From JBEKCP01 sp050014815 (GTDB taxonomy: Bacteria > Planctomycetota > Planctomycetia > Pirellulales > Thermoguttaceae): a stretch of DNA of 8,761 bases. The stretch spans positions 1-8,761 of the forward strand of contig JBEKCP010000225.1 of the NCBI GenBank assembly GCA_050014815.1, read 5' to 3'. The translations under genes were made by a program, and so were the position numbers. The notes beneath the pieces are model-generated. The model saw only the letters and a list, made by a program, of their open reading frames with translations, was not told where the DNA came from and did not search any database. Below, in pieces: positions 5,729-8,761 of the stretch. Position 1 is the stretch's first letter, and each line of letters opens with the position of its first letter.

Positions 5729-8536
5729 TCATATCCCCAGGGCCGCGCCCTCGGCGGAGTGAACTGCCGGGCCTTCGGCCTGGAACCAGTGACCACTCTC
5801 GCGGAACCGAAACGCGCAAAACGCGCGAACGTCCTCCTCATCGACCGTCAGCCGCCGCCGCTTGCTCCAGTGCAGCAGTCGCAGCGGCTCCGTCAGACCC
5901 TTGTCGTAGACCCGCAGCCATAGCAGCCCCCGGCCGCGGCCGGCGATCCGGCCGCCGCCGATCGGCGGAAACTCGAACTCCAGGGGCAAGGACGGGTCGA
6001 TGTCGCCGGGCGAGAGGCTGCTCTCGGCCAGGACCTCGCCGTCCGGCGCGGCGAGCTGGATTCCGATCCGGCCGCGGGTGGCCGGCGGACCCATTGCGGC
6101 GGCCAACAGCACGCTGCGGATATTCTGCACCGAGATGTCCAGCGGATAGACGAGATAGGGCACTTTCCGGAGATCGCGGCTCACCCGCAGCCGGTAGCCG
6201 TCGCGGAGCCAACCCTTGGCCAGAGGGTTCTCCAGCAGCGGGCGGAAGGCGGGGGCGATCATCTCGTGCAGCTCGGGCGCCGGCCGGAGGCCAAGCATGG
6301 GGCGCAACCGTCGCACGGCCCGGCCGGGCAAGGAGTTCGCGATCCTGCGTGAGAGTTGGCTGCCGATCCTGCCGAGGAGTTCGCGCCGCCACTGGGCCGC
6401 GGCGAAGCGGGCGCCCCGCCGCCGGCGCAGTTTGCAAAGTGCCGCTCCCGCCGCGGGGTGCGACTCCAAGATCACCTGGAGCACGGCGACGTTCTCCCGG
6501 CCGCCGTAATGCCCCAGGCAGTACGCATCAAGGTCCCGCCGGAGCGATTCCCGCAGCCGCGGGTCCTCCGCGCAGCCCCGGACGGCGTCCCGCCATGACC
6601 GCGGGTCGCGGCCGCACAGGACCGCGACGTTCCGGCCCGCCAGACCCGTGTAGGGGGGCGCATCGCTCACCAGCGGCACCGCGCCCATGGCCCACGCGCT
6701 GATCAGCACGTTGCACGTCTTGTACGCGTCGTTGGGCGTATCGCTGTTCGGATGGACCAGCAGATCGATCTCGCACGCCGTCATCCGCGCCAGGGCGATG
6801 TCGTACGACGGATCGTGCGGAAAACAAACGGTCTTGAGATTGCCCGGGACCGGCGCCGATCCCTCGTCCATTCCGGCCGCGAAGAGCTCCACCGGGTGCT
6901 CCCGCGCAATCTCGGCAATGGCCGGGAACACCTGTTCCTGCAGGGCCGGCAAGCGGTGGCTGCCCCCGAAAAAGGCGATGCGCGTCGTGCCCGCCGGCTT
7001 CGGCGGCGCAGGCGGCGTCTCCTTCCACGCGGGTTTGCGGGCAATCGGCGGGTAATAGATCTGGTTCGAGTGCAGCCGCCGCCGGCGGAAGTAGTCGATC
7101 AGCGCGTGGGTGGACAAGAGCACTCCGGCAAACCCGCGCAGACGACGCCGCAAGGCGTCGTCGGTATAGGGTCGCAAGTAGGAAAAGTCGCCCCCGAGCT
7201 CCCCCAACGCCACGAAGTTGTCGTCAAGGAAGTAGTAACAGGGGATGCCCACCCACTGGGCATAGTCGATCCAGGGCGACATCTTCAGCGCATCGCGCAC
7301 GAAAACGACCGCACTGGCCCCCGCCATTTCTTCCGGGCCGTGCGTGTCGGGGTAGACGATCCGCACGCGGTTGTGCAGCGCGGCCGGCAAGTGATCGAAG
7401 TAAAGCGTCGTGGAGGCGTCGTGGGCGGTAGTCACAACCAGCAGGCGCCCATGGTCCGAGGGGTCGCCGGCCGGCGATGCCACTGCCCCAGCCGACCTGA
7501 ACTGACGGGTGCCACGGTTGGCTTGTCCAACCGTGTTCCGAGCACTGCTGCACCCAAAGGGTACCCGGCCAGCAGTGGCACCCACCGTGTCAACCGAGCA
7601 CGGTCGGGGAGAGGGGAGTAATTGATGGACGGCCGCTTGCGGATGCCGGAACCGGTCGCAATAGGCATCGCTGATTTCCTCGACCGCCTTTACGGCCTCG
7701 CCGGACAGGCCGCCGGGCGCCGCCAATACGTCGTATTCCTCGATCGCCCCCGGCCTGAGCCGCTCATTGCGCGGCGTCTCCATCCACTCGTGACCCTGCC
7801 AGGCATCCAGCGACGGGCCCGTCGCCGGGGAATCCAGAAGGGGAGGGTCCGCCTTCCGTTCCACCAGGACGGGCACGGCCTGGATGGGATAAGCGTCCGC
7901 CACGCGGCGCCACAAGTCCCAATCGAAGAGGCGGGTCATCGCCGCATGCGGGTCGTAGAAGCCCACCGTCTCGACCACGCGGCGGTGGAGCAGCACGGTC
8001 TTGTCGGGGAGGAAATTCCAGCCGCGCAATTTCGACTGGCGATCGAAGCTGCCGCCCAGAATGCCTCCGCTGTACCGCTTGGCGACGCGGTCATAGACGA
8101 TCCCCTGCACGTGCCCGTGGACGCTCGAACAGCGCCGCCGGACCGCGGCGGTCAAGAGGCCGCGGATCGCGTCCCGGCAGAGCTCGCCCTCGTCGAGGAC
8201 CGTCAACAGGTAGTCGGCCCTGGCCTTCCTGAATGCCTCGTAGGCGGCCACCGCCGGCAGCCCGACGCTCTGCGGGTGCCGGAGACAACTGACCCGGTCG
8301 TCCTCGGCCATCAACCGCCAAATCCCCCGGGCCGCTCCGCCCGTCGATGCGTCGTCGACGATCACGAGCTCCAGGTCCGCCAGCGACTGGGCGAGCACGC
8401 TGCGGGCCGTGCGGAGCAACAACTCGCTGTCTCCGCCCGAGAACGTGGGCATGAGCACGGAGACCCTGGGTCGGTCCACGCCGTACCGCGGCGAAGGGCG
8501 CCACTCGGTCGTCGCTATGAGTTCGTTGACTTTCAC
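5729..8536 (-). CDS. Multidomain GT2 + GT4-like glycosyltransferase with C-terminal beta-rich module
   Basis: A 935-residue protein with three parts. Residues about 22-240 are a GT2 domain (PRVSVLMPTF, VIVDDAST at 57-64, FDWDLW at 204-209), but the metal motif that reads FDDDEF in its paralogue reads LDEGEL here (114-119), so GT2 activity is in doubt. Residues about 362-680 are a complete GT-B/GT4-like domain: YYFLDDNF (434-441), RIAFFGGSHRLPALQ (start of the second Rossmann half, about 519) and DLLVHPNS...KTCNVLISAWAMGAVPLVSD (591-625). The usual first Glu of the GT4 E-x7-E motif is not obvious. Residues about 750-935 form a beta-rich module (SVLLAAAMGPPATRGRIGIQL, LPLEFEFPPIGGG, LLWLRVYD) resembling jelly-roll modules attached to other bacterial transferases. 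A palindromic repeat at 7507-7605 lengthens the linker at residues 311-344. The GTG start is preceded by GGAG and lies 1 base after the acetyltransferase stop, suggesting translational coupling. Confidence 0.87.
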   Translation of the reverse strand: MKVNELIATTEWRPSPRYGVDRPRVSVLMPTFSGGDSELLLRTARSVLAQSLADLELVIVDDASTGGAARGIWRLMAEDDRVSCLRHPQSVGLPAVAAYEAFRKARADYLLTVLDEGELCRDAIRGLLTAAVRRRCSSVHGHVQGIVYDRVAKRYSGGILGGSFDRQSKLRGWNFLPDKTVLLHRRVVETVGFYDPHAAMTRLFDWDLWRRVADAYPIQAVPVLVERKADPPLLDSPATGPSLDAWQGHEWMETPRNERLRPGAIEEYDVLAAPGGLSGEAVKAVEEISDAYCDRFRHPQAAVHQLLPSPRPCSVDTVGATAGRVPFGCSSARNTVGQANRGTRQFRSAGAVASPAGDPSDHGRLLVVTTAHDASTTLYFDHLPAALHNRVRIVYPDTHGPEEMAGASAVVFVRDALKMSPWIDYAQWVGIPCYYFLDDNFVALGELGGDFSYLRPYTDDALRRRLRGFAGVLLSTHALIDYFRRRRLHSNQIYYPPIARKPAWKETPPAPPKPAGTTRIAFFGGSHRLPALQEQVFPAIAEIAREHPVELFAAGMDEGSAPVPGNLKTVCFPHDPSYDIALARMTACEIDLLVHPNSDTPNDAYKTCNVLISAWAMGAVPLVSDAPPYTGLAGRNVAVLCGRDPRSWRDAVRGCAEDPRLRESLRRDLDAYCLGHYGGRENVAVLQVILESHPAAGAALCKLRRRRGARFAAAQWRRELLGRIGSQLSRRIANSLPGRAVRRLRPMLGLRPAPELHEMIAPAFRPLLENPLAKGWLRDGYRLRVSRDLRKVPYLVYPLDISVQNIRSVLLAAAMGPPATRGRIGIQLAAPDGEVLAESSLSPGDIDPSLPLEFEFPPIGGGRIAGRGRGLLWLRVYDKGLTEPLRLLHWSKRRRLTVDEEDVRAFCAFRFRESGHWFQAEGPAVHSAEGAALGI
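7507..7605. repeat. Palindrome-rich dispersed repeat (MITE/REP-like) inserted in a coding region
   Basis: The element is bounded by GGGTGCCAC (7507-7515) and its inverse GTGGCACCC (7575-7583). Inside are a perfect 9-bp stem CACGGTTGG/CCAACCGTG (7513-7521/7527-7535, loop CTTGT), an 8-bp inverted pair CACTGCTG/CAGCAGTG (7543-7550/7570-7577) and the palindrome GGGTACCC (7559-7566). A further pair ACCGTG/CACGGT (7584-7589/7599-7604) follows. The region encodes residues 311-344 of the large transferase and stays open. Compared with the paralogue, the linker between conserved FRHP/FWFP and GRLLVV is 44 residues (132 bp) longer, which fits an insertion of about this size. I remember closely similar elements as multicopy in Planctomycetota genomes; that needs a search. 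No transposase is present. Confidence 0.75.
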
Positions 8537-8537
8537 G

Positions 8538-8761
8538 TCACTCCGGCGCTAGCGCCGGCTCCAGCGACAAACTCATCCGCAACATCGCATCACCGCGGCC
8601 CAGAACCTGGAAACCACACGCCGCATAGACCTTGATGGCCCGCGCGTTCCCGGCGAGCACTTCAAGGTGTATCTCGGCCAGCCCCAGGCGATCGTGGGCC
8701 GCCGCCGCCAGCGCGAGCGTGGCCTCGCTCGCGAACCCCTTGCCGGCGGCGTCGGGCGGGC
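8538..8761 (-). CDS. GNAT-family N-acetyltransferase (C-terminal part)
   Basis: Only the last 73 residues and the TGA (8540-8538) are in the window; the start is beyond the right edge. The fragment begins PPDAAGKGFASEATLALAAAA, which contains the GNAT acetyl-CoA pyrophosphate loop (x-x-G-x-G/A; here AGKGFA), followed by RLGLAEIHLEVLAGNARAIKVY in separate strands and the motif-B segment NARAIKVYAACGF, all typical of the fold. The C-terminal strand is DAMLRMSLSLEP. In a glycan locus it probably N-acetylates an amino-sugar nucleotide or a glycan acceptor, as PseH-type enzymes do, but protein or small-molecule substrates cannot be excluded from this fragment. The stop is 1 base from the GTG of the next gene, and a 16-bp palindrome lies in the last codons. 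Confidence 0.87.
   Translation of the reverse strand, partial: PPDAAGKGFASEATLALAAAAHDRLGLAEIHLEVLAGNARAIKVYAACGFQVLGRGDAMLRMSLSLEPALAPE
8543..8558. repeat. Perfect 16-bp palindrome CCGGCGCTAGCGCCGG
   Basis: The sequence equals its own reverse complement over all 16 bases and is centred on CTAG. It encodes the last residues PALAP of the acetyltransferase, and its end overlaps the GGAG Shine-Dalgarno of the next gene (GTG at 8536). In RNA it could fold into a tight hairpin that hides that ribosome binding site until ribosomes finishing the upstream gene melt it. It may equally be a short dispersed palindrome. Confidence 0.6.

Noticed and set aside
5512..6702. Plus-strand open frame of 396 codons
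   Set aside because: Extremely Arg/Pro/Gly/Ala-rich product, crosses the junction of two convincing minus-strand genes, no motif or ribosome binding site.
7622..8635. Plus-strand open frame of 337 codons
   Set aside because: Antisense to the conserved GT2 domain; a parallel antisense frame exists over the paralogue, as expected from shared codon usage rather than from a real gene.

Overview
The window is GC-rich, densely coding bacterial DNA in which every supportable gene lies on the minus strand. I suggest a Planctomycetota-type (Pirellulales-like) or similar environmental bacterium. The reasons are the base composition, the GTG starts, and two short dispersed repeats that I remember as typical of such genomes: a palindrome-rich element at 7507-7605 and a CACGGAT-type triplet at 500-532. 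This is recollection, not a search result, so the taxonomy is tentative.

Layout in the direction of transcription (right to left): the end of a GNAT acetyltransferase (8761-8538); a 935-residue multidomain glycosyltransferase (8536-5729) with a GT2 domain, a GT-B/GT4-like domain and a C-terminal beta-rich module; a single-domain GT4-type glycosyltransferase (5712-4450); a DUF2142-type polytopic membrane protein (4402-2990); a SAM-dependent methyltransferase (2836-2174); and a 534-residue glycosyltransferase (2164-560) that is a paralogue of the 935-residue protein. Junctions are mostly tight (1, 16, 47, 153 and 9 bases), so these six genes probably form one operon whose promoter is beyond the right edge, with a possible internal promoter before the methyltransferase. 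A non-coding stretch (328-559) then separates the operon from a lipoprotein gene that runs off the left edge and has its own candidate promoter.

Together the genes look like part of a surface-glycan (exopolysaccharide, O-antigen-like or glycoprotein glycan) assembly locus. Cytoplasmic transferases build the glycan, a methyltransferase and an acetyltransferase decorate sugars, and the membrane protein may act as a lipid-linked-sugar transferase or partner. No flippase, polymerase, chain-length regulator or nucleotide-sugar enzyme is in the window, so the product cannot be predicted.

The most notable observation is the pair of glycosyltransferase paralogues. They share one ancestral GT2 + GT-B architecture but have decayed in complementary ways. 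The shorter keeps the GT2 acidic metal motif and has lost the donor-binding half of the GT-B domain through a clean in-frame deletion of about 530 bp. The longer keeps the whole GT-B domain, but its GT2 metal motif has changed to D-E-G. The longer copy also carries a palindromic dispersed repeat inserted in frame between its two catalytic domains.
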